64,000 bases of DNA from Celoporthe dispersa (lineage: Eukaryota; Ascomycota; Sordariomycetes; Diaporthales; Cryphonectriaceae). The notes beneath the pieces were generated by a model that was given only the letters and a program-made list of their open reading frames with translations, did not search any database and was not told the origin of the DNA. Positions 34,651 to 46,839 of the stretch are shown piece by piece; position 1 is the first letter of the stretch; each line of letters begins with the position of its first letter. The stretch spans positions 1,736,001-1,800,000 of the forward strand of contig WAID01000002.1 in the NCBI GenBank assembly GCA_016584495.1, read 5' to 3'. A program made the position numbers and the translations under genes.

Positions 34651-36070
34651 TTAAAGAGCGGTCTTCTTGTCACCCTTGACGCTTTCGACAGGCTTGGCAA
34701 CTGTCGACCGCTTCTTCACAGCCGTGTCCCTCTCCCAGAGGAGCAGGGTAGCAGCACCAACGGGTCCGCCCAACGCCGTGGCCCAAAGAATTTTTGGCAG
34801 CGTGCTCGACAGGAAGTTCTTCTCAGGCAGAGCTGCCGAATAGACAAAGGCAGACCAGGTGAGGAGGGCCACTCCGCCGCAGTAGATGTCCCACTGGAGG
34901 AACATCTTGACCAGCTGCACCAAGACGTCGACAGAGACGGCATCGACACCTTGAAGGAGGTTGACTGTGGGTGTGTTCCATGGGAGGTAAGGGATGAAGG
35001 CCTTGGTGATGTCGACCTGGCTGACGACGCCCTCGGTGAAGCCCGGGATCAGGGACTCGAACGCATGCGGGACAAAGTGTGCCGGTGTGGCTGCCAGCAC
35101 AAGGAGAGCCGTCTGGGGCACGAATGACAGAAACAGCACGATGCGGTAGATGTCGTTGAGCTGCTGGGAGGCCTTTGATGGCTTGAGGTCGATGGCCGCC
35201 GTGGTGCGCTTGTAGAGCCAATGGTAGATGCTCTGGGCGACAGGGAAGACCTGCCAGACGGCCTGCCAGATGTAGTGGGCGTTTGCTGACACATATGCCG
35301 GGGAAGGGAGGAACATCATGAAACCAGGGAGGGCAAAGGCGGTGATGACCACCTTGGGGAGGATGAAGACATCCTGCACGTCGATAGCTAGGGCGTCTGC
35401 TGAGGCGGTGGGCTGGCTGAGGGGGGAGGTCACGAGGTGGATGATGAACCAGATGGGCCCAGCAACCGTGTACGTGAGGAGCTGGAAGATGAAGCCCACC
35501 GTGCCCGTCCTACAAACAGACAAAAGGTGAGTTAACAGATGAATTTAAAAAAAAAAAACCAAAAAAAACCATGCAACGAAGAGAGAGAGAGAGAGGGAGA
35601 GAGGGAGAGGGAGAGAGAGAGAGGGAGGGAGGGAGGGAGAGAGAGAGAGAGAGAGAGAGATACAGAGAGATGGAGCTAGCTTACCAGCTGACGATGCGGC
35701 CCCGGTTGCCCTGGCGAAGACCCTCGAGCGAGATGAGGATCCAGGCCGCCAGGAGCTGGGTGAACAGGTACCACGACACCAAAGAGACATCCAGTGTCTT
35801 GGATCCATCTAGTAGGATGGTGAAGAGCCCGATCAGGGTGCAGAGCTTGTTGTCGATGGCAGGAAGACCAGTAAACGTCGTCTTGTAGGGCTCAGGGCCG
35901 CCCAGATAGCGTTTGGTCTCTGCGGCGAGATCCGGACCGGCAGCCTTCTTGAGAACAGCAAGCAGGCCGTTCCTGAGCGCCGTTCCGACAGTCGCGTACG
36001 CACCAAAGGCGCTGCATAGAGCGAGGATGAGGATGGCGACAGCCCTGAAGCGAGACAGTGAGGAGGCCAT
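34651..36070 (-). CDS. Polytopic membrane protein, possible membrane terpene-cyclase relative
   Basis: Two-exon protein of about 410 residues with about eight hydrophobic helices. Exon 1 (about 35687-36070) starts MASSLSRFRAVAILILALC, a signal-anchor-like helix, and has the stretch YKTTFTGLPAIDNKLC; exon 2 (34651-about 35512) has LLTYTVAGPIWFIIHLVTSP and several more helices, and ends with Lys-rich cytosolic residues. The length, the early Pro-Trp-type helix pattern and the GNRGR loop remind me of the AtS2B/AscI-type integral membrane proteins seen in fungal meroterpenoid and indole-diterpene clusters, but I cannot show this from sequence alone; a plain unknown membrane protein is equally possible. 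The intron contains a long GA repeat. Start at 36070 chosen because it opens directly into helix 1; upstream open sequence is leader-like. Confidence 0.7.
35579..35660. repeat. GA-rich microsatellite inside an intron
   Basis: About 80 bases of GA/GGGA repeats within the single intron of the membrane protein gene (intron about 35513-35686). It is followed by the conserved donor in reverse (GTAAGC at the exon 1 edge). Confidence 0.9.
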
Positions 36071-37085
36071 GGTTGCTGGTTGTGGTAGACAGCGAGGTCC
36101 TGGGGGAAGGCAGCAGGGAACAAGGAAGTGTGTAAGTAGGATTTTAAGGTAAGAATGATGGGCGTTAGCGCGCGCAGCCGAGGTTGGAGCCGGGGGGCAG
36201 AGAGGAATTAGAGGTGCAAACGAGCCGCAAACGAGCCCCGCCGCTAGCCTGGGGTAAGCTCTATGCCCGTTTGTGTTTGACCTCAGAGGGGGCAGGGACG
36301 ACCTGTGGCAGCCGTGATGGACAGAAAAAAGCTTGAGGAGAGGAGAAGATTTGCAGTGAGGAGACAGGCTCTGTCTACAGACAGGAGATCTTGTCAGGAG
36401 TTTTTGAACTTCGGAAGAGTGTGCAGGAGGAAGAAAGAAAAATTCCAGCCAGAAATCAAATACGAGTTGCAGGCCTTTTATTTTCCAGGGTCGACAGGCA
36501 ATCAGCGCGCGCTTGCCTTTGTTTGGGTACCCCTGCTGACCCCGAATGTAAGACGGCGTATTCCATGCCTCAGGGTAACCACCACACCTGCTTTCTCCTA
36601 AAGAAGACAGCAGCAGCATGGAATCGTCATGTGCGCAGTGTCATAAAGATGGAAGTCGGGAGAGGGAAATGGAAAATTCATCTTCATATTTCAGAGAGAA
36701 AGATATCATTTACCGATACCATAAATGATGATGGTGATGCAGTATTTTGTGTTGGAAAAAAGAAAATTTAAAAAAAAATAAATAGTACATATTGATCTTG
36801 CGATGCGTTTGTCTGTCTACACATGAGTAACATTGCCTACACGCCGCCATGCAACTCTAGATGTGCTTGCAAACGGACCAAAACAAAATAAAACACAACA
36901 AAGCACACACACATACAAAAAATAAAAAGAAACAAGGAGCGAATGACTTGAGAATTTTCCCTAGGCCACCAGTGCCAAACCATGGCGGCATCACCACTCA
37001 TAATATTCTCGTCCCATCATGATCTTCATCAATAAATATTCATCAACCTATCCGTCTTCCTGTTTCCATCCTCCCCAGAGTCACC
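36071..37085. other. Intergenic between two minus-strand genes
   Basis: No gene supported. AT-rich patches near 36700-36800 and 36890-36930. Carries the promoter of the membrane protein gene and the 3' end of the coiled-coil gene. Confidence 0.5.
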
Positions 37086-40000
37086 TCACTCCTGGTCTGG
37101 ACCCTGTGAATGACTCCGCGGGGCCCGCAGATCCGTCTTTCGGATCACCTGTACGCTGCCCCACTCTCCGGGCTTGCGGACCATGACGAGGGCGATATCG
37201 TCCTTGATCCCCGTCTTCTTGGTAGACGGTGACCGGGACGAGACGCTGCGGACCATCGAGGGCGCTCTGCTTCGTGTCTTGCGCGGCTTCTCGGGTTCAG
37301 CACCAGCAGTGGGCACCGCACCAGGAAACGTCGGGCTCAGCGGTGTCGCCAGTGGAGAGACGATGGCAGGGTTGTTGATGTTCAGCCCGGCTTCCTGCGC
37401 GGCCGTGAGGCCCTCGATGAGCTTGTTGGCCGCTGCGAGCTGCTCGGCCAGCCTAGCGTTGTCGGCCCGGAGGCCCGGGAGCTCGATCACCTGTGCCTCG
37501 AGAGCAGCAGCCTTTGCTTCAAGATCAGCTGCTTTCACCTCGAGGCTGGCTGTCTTGACCTCCAGCTTGGCCTTCTCGACCTCCAAGGCCGCCTTCTCGG
37601 ACAGGAGCTTGGGAACCCTGGCTGCTTCTTCCTCCATCATCTTGGGAGTTGCCTGTTTATCTGTGTTGTTGTTGTTGTTGTCTTTCTGCGTCTGCTCAGC
37701 TGCTGCTGCGGCAGTTGGGGCGACGCCTGCGGCAGCGCGTGCCGCTTCGACAAGGCACGCCTCGAGACCGGCGTTCTTGGCCTCGAGGACGCTCTTGGCC
37801 GCCTTCAGCTCGCCATTCTCGGTGCGCAGGTCCTTATACTCGGACTGGTGTTTGGTGTGGCGGCCGTCGAACTCGTCCGCTAGCTTCTGCAGCTCCTCGT
37901 GCTCGGCCTGGAGGGTCTTGTTCACCTCCTGCAGCTTGGCGAGGGCGTCGCTCCGGCGGGAAATGTCGTCACGCAGGCTGAGGATGTTCACCTCCTGGTT
38001 GACGGCCAGGGTCTTGTGGCTGTCCAGGTCGATGGCCAGGCGGTCGCGCTCGGCAGTGAGGGCCTCGCACTTGGACTTTTCTCCTGTGAGGCTGGACCCG
38101 AGAGACTTGACCTCCTTCTTGAGGTTGTCGATGTCGGCGTGGGCACCGTCGATGTGCCCGTTCAGGCCGGCGATCTGGTCCTGGAAGTCCTCCACCTGGG
38201 CCTTGTGCTCAGCTTGCAGGCTGGACACCTTGCTCTCCATCTGTTTCTTGTGTTCGTCCTTGAGCTTGGCGACGTGGCTTGCATAGTCGTTTGCGCGAGA
38301 CTCGAGGTTGGCCTCGAGATGTGCAGCCTTCTCCTGAAGGCCTTTTACTTCGGCCTTGAGCTGAGATTTCCTCTTTCCAGGTCACCGATCCTAGTGTGAA
38401 GGCCGTGCTGCTCCTCGATGGAGCCCTTCATCTCCTTTTCGAGCTCGGTGATGCGCAAAAGGTAGTTCTTTGTGTCTCTCATGAGGCTGTCGCGCCCCGT
38501 GTGAAGTTCGCTGTTCTCGGCAGTCAACTTGGAAACCCGCTCCTCCAGCGGTCCGACACGCTTCTGCAGCGACTCCTTGATGATCTGTAGGGAGGCCACC
38601 TGCTCCACGACATATCTCTCCTTATCCGAGACGTGACTGAGGCTCTTGAGAAGGTCGGAGCATTTTTGCTCGAACTCGCTCTTGACCTTGCGAAGCTCGT
38701 TGCGCTCCGTCTCGCTGGCCTTGAGCGTCTTTGTCTGCTCATCATACCGGCCCTTCAGGTCAGCGAGGATCTTGCCCTGGTCGACAAACGAGGCTTGCAG
38801 CTTCTCGTGCTCCCTCTGGGCCTTCTCTATCTTTGTCTTTTGGTCCTCCACCTCCTTGCGCTCCTTGGCGCGCTCCTTTTCCAGGGCCTTCTGCGCCTTC
38901 TCGGCCTCCTTCTTCTCGCGCTCGAGCCTCTGTCGCTCCTTTTCGCGCTTCTCCTGCTCGAGGTGTTGGCTCTTCTGGGACTCCCGCCTCTCGATCTCAA
39001 TGTTCTGGCGGTCTCGCTCGCGTTCCTTTTTCGCGGTCGGCCCGAGCACGCTCGTCCCGCAGCCGCCTCTCCTCGTCGGCCTTTTGCTTCTCCTTGATGA
39101 GCTGGTCGCGTTTCTCAAGCTCGTGCTCCAGCTTGTTGATCTCCTTGCCCTGCTGTACGAGCTCCCTGCCGAGGCTGTTTTCCTTCTCCGAGGTCATGGT
39201 GGCCAGCAGCTGGTCCAGCTTCGTGGGCTGCTGGTTCTGGTGCTGCTGCTCAGGTTCGGCGAACCTCACGGTGAGGTTCTGCTTGGGAGCGACAGAAGAA
39301 GCCGCGGCCTGGAAAACCTCCTTGGTGGTAGGCTTCACGGCCTCTGTCCTCAGCTGCTCGATCTTGTCGAGCAGAACCTCCTCAATCTTCTGCCTCATAC
39401 GCGCATCGTTGGAGCTCTCTCCTCGTGACGATGACGACGACGATGATGATATGGGCTTGTGAGCCTCAATATGGATGCTTGGTCCACTGCTGTAGCCACC
39501 ACCACGCTTGGTGGCTGACGATGACGAGCCTGATCCAGACGGCGTTGATCTGTTGGACGACGAGTCTCGGTTCGAAGAAGAAGTTGACGCCGTCTTGGTG
39601 CTTGTAGTCACAACTGACTTCTGACTGGCATGGCGTAGGATCGAAGCAGGAGCCGCTCGCGTGGCCTGGCGATGAGATGACTCGGGCTCCTCGTAGTATC
39701 GTTCCTGTCTTGGGGTGGAGGACCCAGAGGAGGAGGCGGACATCAGGGCCTGCGTCGGTGTCGTGGCATGCGCATGCATATCGTCCTTGCTGCCGAAGTC
39801 TGATGCGACGGTCGTAGCGGCCGTGCTGGTCGACAGGTTGGATGCGCTGTCCCCTTCCGAGTCCCAGCTGTCTGAGTTGGACGAGATGTGTTCCGTCGAC
39901 TCGTTGGACATGTACAGCTGCGCGTTCACGTCGGTTGGTCGTCGGTAGGGGGCGGCGATGTCACCTGGGAAGGCCCCTGGCATCTGCTGTGGAGGCAGTG

Positions 40001-40598
40001 GTGGCTGGTTGCTGCTGCTGCTGGCCGTGGTGCCGTGGTGGTGATAACCTGAAAGACCGAACTGGTTCAGGCTCGAGGTGGACGGCAGGACCATCGACGC
40101 AGGGCGTGTCCTGTTCGAAGACACGACGTATGGGGCAGGTGCCTCTCGGATGCCGTGCGGGTTACGGAATAGGCCTTGCTGTTGTGAGTTGCTACTGTTG
40201 CTGCTCATGCCGTTCGATGGAGCAGGAGCAGCAGCATGGCGCACAGAGGCCTGGGGAACTTTGTTGTGTGACGACGACGACTGCGGCCCGTATTGCTCGA
40301 GTCCGTATGATGGCCGAGCGGGAGGAAGGGCAGCAGCAGCAGAAGAAGAAGCTGCTGGTGGTAGTTCGACAGATGGTCGCACTGAAGGCTGTATGGTTTT
40401 CGTAGTTGAACAATAGGCGGAGGCCGACACACTATTCTGGCGTGGTCTTGAGATCTGCTCGGCAGAACTGTGGTGGGCTGCTCCTCCATCGTTCGTCTGG
40501 TGGCGTGCCCTGTCTCTGTCTCCTCCCTGTTGTTGTTGTTGCCTAAAGGGGTCCATGGTTGTTGGGTATTCCCAGGATTGTGGCTGTCGAGATGCCAT
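37086..40598 (-). CDS. Large coiled-coil protein with disordered N-terminus, two frameshifts
   Basis: About 1,170 residues. Residues 1-about 450 are low-complexity, rich in Ser, Gln, Pro, His and Ala, with short conserved islands (SIHIEAHKPI, QNLTVRFAEPE). From there to about residue 1,000 it is almost pure heptad coiled coil rich in Glu/Lys/Arg/Gln, then a short linker and a C-terminal island around ALVMVRKPGEWGSVQVIRK. Such proteins usually act as scaffolds or tethers; no enzyme motif is visible and I do not recognise the family. The coiled coil runs through three reading frames: it changes frame at the T run 39027-39031 (an A run on the coding strand) and again near 38367-38371, each time with one base too few. 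No intron signals sit at these points. Start at 40598 (MASRQPQSWEY) chosen as the first Met after leader; MDPFRQ at codon 15 is an alternative. Confidence 0.75.
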
Positions 40599-41115
40599 GG
40601 TGAGTGAGTGAGTAAGGAGAGGTGAGACCTGCTTCCGGAGGGAAGGGAAGGGACAGAAGCCTGCGTCTGTAGGGGTGGTGGTGGTGGTGGCGATGGTGGT
40701 GTGATCGTGTATAAATTGCGTTGTTCTCAGTCGTCGTACTGGATTGTTGCCGCGCACTCAGCGGTCTCTGTATCGTTTTGGGTGAGGATAGTGTATTCGA
40801 CAGGGCCTGATGCTCATGTTTCTGGGGAAGCAAGTCTGAGTGTTATTTTTTCTTCTTTTGTCTATTGCTGGTGGGCGAGCAAGCAGTTTTGTCGAAAAAG
40901 TGATGAGCTGTGAAAAGTTTCCTGAAAAGGAGTGAGGCGAGCTGCAGCATTAAGAGGGGCGGAAATGCAGGGCGAGGCCAGACAAGCTCCGGCGTAACCC
41001 AGAATCTCACCTTGGGCAAGTAACAGGTGTGTGTGGTTCCGGAAGAGGCGAGTATCCTGCATTTGCATGCATACATATTGCATGGTACATACAGTAGTAC
41101 ATTGCAGGGACGCAT

Positions 41116-41146
<31 letters not shown>

Positions 41147-43287
41147 TTCTCGCCAGTGGCTCCCGAGGAGGAGCTGAAGCCCGTTGGGCACCAATGAACA
41201 AGGGTTGTGCCGTGCTACAGCGGTGACAAGCCAACAGGGGAACGCTGCTCAAGAACGGGCTGGTTGCAGTCCCGCCGCCTGGGTGGTGTGGTACTACTAC
41301 TGCGGCATGTACTCCATAATTGTGGTGGTATGGTGCGGTACTGCGGTAGTAATGTGGTAGCCGCCCAAGATCTTGGTCTGGGGCAGACACAGAAATCACC
41401 AGGTCATCCCAGGGTGCAACACCAGGAACAACTCCACACGTATTATGCAGAATGTCCAGAGGGGAAGAAAACAAAAACCTTGGCCAATATATTCCAGGGG
41501 TAGATAGATCTTAGAAAGCGCATAAGCCACACGAATCGGCGGGGCGAAAAAAGTCTATCGTGGGTAAGTGGTGGATTTTTTTTTTTCGACTCGGGAGGCT
41601 GGCTCCTCACTCATCACCAAATGACCCCATATTTTCTCGTCCCTTCGAAACATCCACTCTCTTGCAGTCGCTTGAGCGGAAAGCCCAGTCCCACCTGCCA
41701 GGGCATTGGCTCAACGTGGACGATTAGAGTTTCGAAGAGCGAGTTTCTTTTCCTACCGCAGATCGCATGCGTCCAGGCGACTCTATTGGTGGCAGAGGGA
41801 GGGGAAGATCTTTATGGAGTGGCAAAAAGCAAAATCATACGTACTATGGTTGCAATGCCAGCTCTCGCCCTCTCTCTCTCTCTTCTCCTCTCGTTCCCGA
41901 GCCTGTGTTTTGCTCCGGTTCCGACAACGCCCAACATCGCTTACACAGACAGGGTCTGGGCCCTGACAGGCGTGATCAGCGTTAATTGTCGCGGTCGTCT
42001 TGTCGCCCAGTTTATTGCGAGACACGGAAAGCGAGACGGCAATGACTGGACGCCTCCCCCTCTTACTGCAGAAGTAGTATCATCATCTTATAAGCCCTGC
42101 TACCACAGTGCTTTTTTTTTTCTTTCTCTTTCCCTTATATTTTCCTCCCGTCGTCATCTCCTGGGTTGTGCCTGGTGGTTGGCCCGAAGTCGGTCTCAAC
42201 CAGCCACACATTTTATCTTGTACGATAGTACCTCAATCAGCTCATACATGTGTATGTGACCGGCAATCTTGACTGCAGCAGTAGTGGGGCCACGAGCTGA
42301 GTCACTTTGCCGTGCGTCCAAGACACATTATACTATGGTGCTACGGTACAGTCAGGTCAGGCGTTGGTGCCCGAGTGGTACTTTGTACGGGAACACTGGG
42401 AAATTAGCCAGATGATCGCCCGACCCAAGTCCCTCACATGCCCAAGATGGAAGCCCGACAAGACACTTGCTTTACCTGTCACCTTTTTTTTTCTCTTTCT
42501 TTCGGTTTGCCATCTCATGCCTGTTTGCTGCCCTGCGTGGCAGATAGACACCCACTTTTCCAAATTCGTTTCGACCTGCATCGCATCTGCCCATTAGCCT
42601 TGGTGCGTCTTCTTGCGGTCCTATCGGGCGGCGTTTGGGTGGTAGAGGAGGGGCGGGAACAGGGCGGCTTGGACTGCATCTGACCTGTCGTGCCTGTCTT
42701 GGTCTTGGTCTGGCCTTGGGTTGCATCTTGTCCCGCCCAGTGTCCTCCGCCACCTGGTTTATTCGCTGCCCTTGGTTGATTGATCCTGTGGTGGCCCAAC
42801 TCGCCTCAGTCCAGACGTCAGGTGATGCATATTGTCTTCTACACACCACGCCCTTCTACGCGGGGTGCATTGGTGGATGGCGCCGGGTAGGGCTGCAGTG
42901 GCCAATAGGTCTTCGCGCGCTAAGGAGTGTGTGCCTTGCTTTTCACTCGGATGTTGTGCTGTATCACTCCCGTTTCCCTTTAGGGGCTGCCCGGGGCGAC
43001 GGGCAGGCCTGTGGGAAAAGCTCTGAACGAATGTGTGCATCACAGACAGAAGAGAAGGAAAGAAAGGCAGGAAGGCCAGTTAAACTGAAGCTATCACCGT
43101 TTCTGGCTTACTGAACCAAAGCGCGCCCTCTAGCTTGCATGTAGCCTAGGTAGCTAAGCTGCTCCAGTCCTCATTGAAGCAAAGCGAGCCAAGCACTATT
43201 GGGCTGGATGCAAGTAAATGAAGGTCGTTGAAGGAACATGTCGTCAGATGCGCAAACCAGACTCGTCTACCATTCATTGTGTGCCAC
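40599..43287. other. 2.7 kb spacer, no intact gene seen
   Basis: Contains a (CA)n run at 41118-41146 and several T-rich blocks (41577-41588, 42110-42135, 42482-42505). Open frames on both strands lack family signals, start context and splice logic. Confidence 0.45.
41118..41146. repeat. (CA)n microsatellite
   Basis: Perfect CA run of about 29 bases upstream of the coiled-coil gene. Confidence 0.95.
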
Positions 43288-44547
43288 CATGAAAGCCTCG
43301 CCACCTTTCAGCCAAAGGCCGCCGCCTTGGTGCGGTCCAACATTTGGGCTCAATGGGCCAATGCTGACCCCAACAACAAGGTCACCGGGGAACGCCTTCA
43401 AGGAGGGGGCTTCAACCGCGCCATCGGCCTGACCTTGACGCAGCACCAGGGCGTGGACGACGAAACCGCGGCTGCAGAATCCGGCCAGCCTACAAACGCC
43501 CTGCGGATTCCGTATTTCGATACGGCTCAGGTCGACGCGGACGTCGCCGCCCTGTTGTTTTGTGCTGCGCCACCTGGAGATCCCCGTCCCAAGAGTGACC
43601 AGCTTTGGCGAGACAGCGCAACGACCTCAAGTCACCTTGTATGGTCCAGAACCCCCTTCGAGGCAGGCTCCTCATACATATCTACCCTAAGCTTGCGTAC
43701 GAGCAACGATGCAGGGTGGCGCGGGAGCGCGGCTATGCGTTTTGCCATAGGATCAGCGTGCGGAGCATTTTGGCAGGATGTCTGGCACTCCCACAGAACC
43801 ACAACAACTCACTTAAAGGGGAGATCCAAGTGACACCTTGAGATCCCTGTGCCTGGATATCATCCTCACAGAGATCGTAGGATGAGAACACACCTGCAAC
43901 CGCTGCTACGTATCGCCATAGTCCCGTGGCTTAGAGTACCTAGAGCTTATAGGGACAAGCTTTCAAGACCAGAAGGCCAAGGTCCAGGAGATGGTTCTCC
44001 TCGATAACCTGAGGCCGGTCTGGATTGACAAACCCTGCACTATTGCTTCGGAACTAGACACGGACGGCTGGTTGGGGCCCTGCGACGGCCACATCGCCCT
44101 CACACCTCGAACTCGAACCCCGGAACAACCTGGCTCACCCGAGTCATCACGCAAACACTACATTTATAACCTGTATTCTCAACTGGGACAGTGCTGTCTT
44201 GGCGCCTGTGTTTATGTACTGTGCCTCGCCTATGTGGGTTTGGGCCTGGCTGGAGAATGAGGACGAAGATGAGGGGGCGGCGGGCGAGGAGCTTGCCACG
44301 CCGGAGCAGCAAGAGCTCAAACGTGTCTTCTGAGGATGCGGCCGGCCCCTCGTACGTGCGGTCTGCCTGTGTGCCTGCCTATCGACTGGCCAGGCGGCTG
44401 GTGCGGCTCGCTGTCGACGGCATACGGTCTGCTAAGGATCATAACGAGGCTGAGGCGATGCTCACAGAGTGGCGCAGCCTTCGCGCAAAGAATCAACAGA
44501 ATGCAGGTGGAACCTCTTGGGAGCTTGGTGGCACCTGGATGTTCTAG
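43288..44547 (+). pseudogene. Aminoglycoside-phosphotransferase-like kinase remnant
   Basis: Pieces of a fungal APH/choline-kinase-like protein are readable in order but in different frames. Near 43395-43560 one frame gives RLQGGGFNRAIGLTL and a FDTAQVDADVAALLF stretch, like the N-lobe of the family. From about 43565 another frame gives VLRHLEIPVPRVTSFGE, the typical beta-strand and hinge. Near 43640-43780 the first frame returns (FEAGSSYI, FAIGSACGAFWQD). From about 43960 a third gives EMVLLDNLRP, and from about 44106 another gives LELEPRNNLAHPSHH and ITCILNWDSAVLAPVF, the metal-binding Asp region; after a stop at about 44330 the tail PSYVRSACVPAYRLARRL continues in the next frame. At least four or five breaks and stops are needed, more than in neighbouring genes. 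Some lie in homopolymers (TTTT near 43557), so part may be assembly error, but decay is the simplest reading. Function of intact homologs is mostly unknown. Confidence 0.6.
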
Positions 44548-45328
44548 AACGGTCGTCCGTAATGCCTCTCTGCTTTGGAGTTACTCAATTTTTCCTTTTT
44601 TGTTTTTGTTTCTTTTGCCCGACGCGGCAGATACTGTACTCACACACAACGACAGGCTGTTGACGTGCCAGCAAGGCAAGGTGGCAAGAATCATACCTGA
44701 GATCGGCACCTTTCTCAACATGTTCGCACGAATAGGATCCTAGTTTCTTATTGGGTTTGGGTACATACCATAGTACAATGATGTCGTAAAGGTCGCCTTC
44801 AGGATCATTGTCAGCAGACGGGCAGTACCATCCGCCGCGTGCCTTCGCATATAATCCAGGATGCCAGCCGTGCCCGGTTTTGCTGACCGAGCTGAAAATC
44901 GTGGCGCGATGTCCGTTTTGAATCTCAATTGGCTCTCACACCGGACAGCGTCATGCGATACTGCCCAACGTTCCCGAGGTCCTAATTGAGGTCCGACCAA
45001 AGATCGAGATTGAGGACCACCATCTCGATCCTATACTTTAGAAGAGGGATATTCGAAACAAGTGCATACGAGACATCATAGCTGTAAGCGAGATGCTGAG
45101 GAGCAGAAAAAGAAAAAGAAAAGAGGCAATACAGTTAAACAAAAGTGAGACAAATAAGATCAAAGGTCAAACAAGGAAAGAAAGGAGACAGGCACATCAC
45201 AAGTTGAAGCTTGAATCTCTGCTACAAGTATTAACACTACAGCATGCTATGATGCCGAGGTCTCTACCTTCTCTTGTCTGCATCCTGTTTCTGTTCATTC
45301 ATTGGACATGGGTATAGCCGATGAATAT
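44548..45328. other. Intergenic, no gene seen
   Basis: Short spacer with A/G-rich blocks near 45095-45190. It contains the 3' region of the FAD monooxygenase gene. Confidence 0.5.
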
Positions 45329-46839
45329 CTACAGGCTCTGGAAGATAGCCTCGTACTGCTTGTCCGTCTCCTTGGACGCATCCCACTCATAGATGAAGCT
45401 GAGCACGCCCTTGTCCGCGGCCTTGTCAGGGACCTTACCCTCGCCGTTCTCCCTGAAGGCCTTGAAGGCCGCATCTCTCTCGGCCGCGGCGGAACCATCT
45501 CCGAGCTGCATCTCCTTGCCGTTGGCCGCAGCCATGGCCACGCACGCCTCGGCCCTCTCTTTTCTCAGCTTCTCGTACACCTTCAGGGACTTGTGGATGT
45601 TCTCTGGGCTCGAGTCGGGCGTCTTTGCGAGGGCGATGGCGACCACAGCTGCGTCCTCGATGGCCTGGGCCGCACCCTGGTTGAGATGAGGCAGCGTCGG
45701 GTGGCACGCATCGCCGACGAGGGCCATGGTGCCGTGGATCCAGGTGGGCAGCGGCTGGTGCACCCGGAGCTTCCACTCGCAGACCTCGGCCTCGGGTACC
45801 ATGTTGAGCATCTTCTTGCAGATAGGCGCGAAGTCGTCGTACACGGCGAGCATGGACTCCTTGCTGCCCCTCGTGGTGTACGTCTCGTCGGGGGCGGCGG
45901 CGAAGTTGGTGTCGGGATGTGCGGTGGAGATGTTGTAGATGGTCTTTGATGATACCGGATAGGCGATGATGTGCTTCTTCTCGCCGATCCACCGGGTGCT
46001 CTGGTTCCCGTCGATGAGCGCCAGCAGCTCCGGGTCGTCCTTCATCTGGTCCCTGTCGAGCATGATCCTGTACGCGGCCTGGCCGGAGTCGACCACCTTT
46101 CCGTCCACGTTGAGCTCCTTGAGCATGGACACCCGCACCTGTGACTTGACGCCGTCTGCCCCGAGCAGCACGTCGCACTCCACGGTGTACGGCTCGCCTC
46201 CTCCATTTCTCGGGGACACGACAAAGATCGGCCGAGGCGAGAAGGCCTTGACCTCTGTGATGGGAGACGCAAAGTTGAACTTGATGGCCTTCTCCCTCTT
46301 GGCTCCCTCGTAGATCTCACCAGCAAGCGATGCGCGGTGGCCCACCATGTGCTGATATCCATACGTCTCGGGGATCCACATCATGCTCGAGTACGCCAGC
46401 TCCTCATTTGTCGCACCCTCTGTTTTCAAGTTGTTATTAGCCATCATATTCTTCCTGCCCTTTATTCTGCATTTGGTTGCAGGTGAGGTAGAGGTAACCA
46501 CAAGACTCACTCCTGATGCTTGCTCCCTCCATCTTGGTCGCGTCATCTGCGATGGGCTGCCACACGCCCAGCCTGTCCAGGATGCGCGCCATGTTCGGCG
46601 CCAGCTGGATACCAGCGCCCACGAAGCCGAGGTCCGAAGCAGCCTCATAGACGTCGATATGGGTGAAACCCTCCTTCGCCAGGGCCAGGGCCGTGGCGAG
46701 ACCACCCATGCCTGCGACAGACAACAGAATGAGTTAGATTCTTTATAATGTGCACTGCGCGCGCGCCGGGGGTTGGGATCTGGGCGATAGGCTTACCTGC
46801 GCCGATGACGGCTATATGAAGGTCCTTGTTGATTGCCAT
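45329..46839 (-). CDS. FAD-dependent aromatic monooxygenase (salicylate hydroxylase-like)
   Basis: Class A flavoprotein monooxygenase of about 440 residues, cytosolic, which would use NAD(P)H and O2 to hydroxylate an aromatic substrate. Exon 1 (MAINKDLHIAVIGAG) plus exon 2 (MGGLATALALAKEG) give the FAD Rossmann motif GxGxxG split by an intron. Further marks are GAGIQLAPNMARIL, VLLGADGVKSQVR (the DG motif), and LVGDACHPTLPHLNQGAAQ (the GD motif binding the flavin ribityl). The residues fit the salicylate 1-monooxygenase / 3-hydroxybenzoate 6-hydroxylase branch; the exact substrate is not decidable. Two introns (about 46725-46797 and 46425-46513) keep frame, and no break is seen. The C-terminal part ends in a Lys/Asp-rich stretch with FIYEWDASKETD, as in homologs. 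Confidence 0.9.

Noticed and set aside
35571..35888. Frame rich in Arg/Glu/Gly on the plus strand
   Set aside because: Product of the GA repeat in an intron of the opposite-strand gene.
41621..42259. 212-residue frame on the plus strand
   Set aside because: Long Ser/Leu/Phe runs from T- and CT-rich simple sequence, no start context or domain.
44096..44165. Possible tRNA on the minus strand (contains GGTTCGAG)
   Set aside because: The bases around it do not pair into a T-stem or acceptor stem, and the strand is explained as the APH-like remnant.
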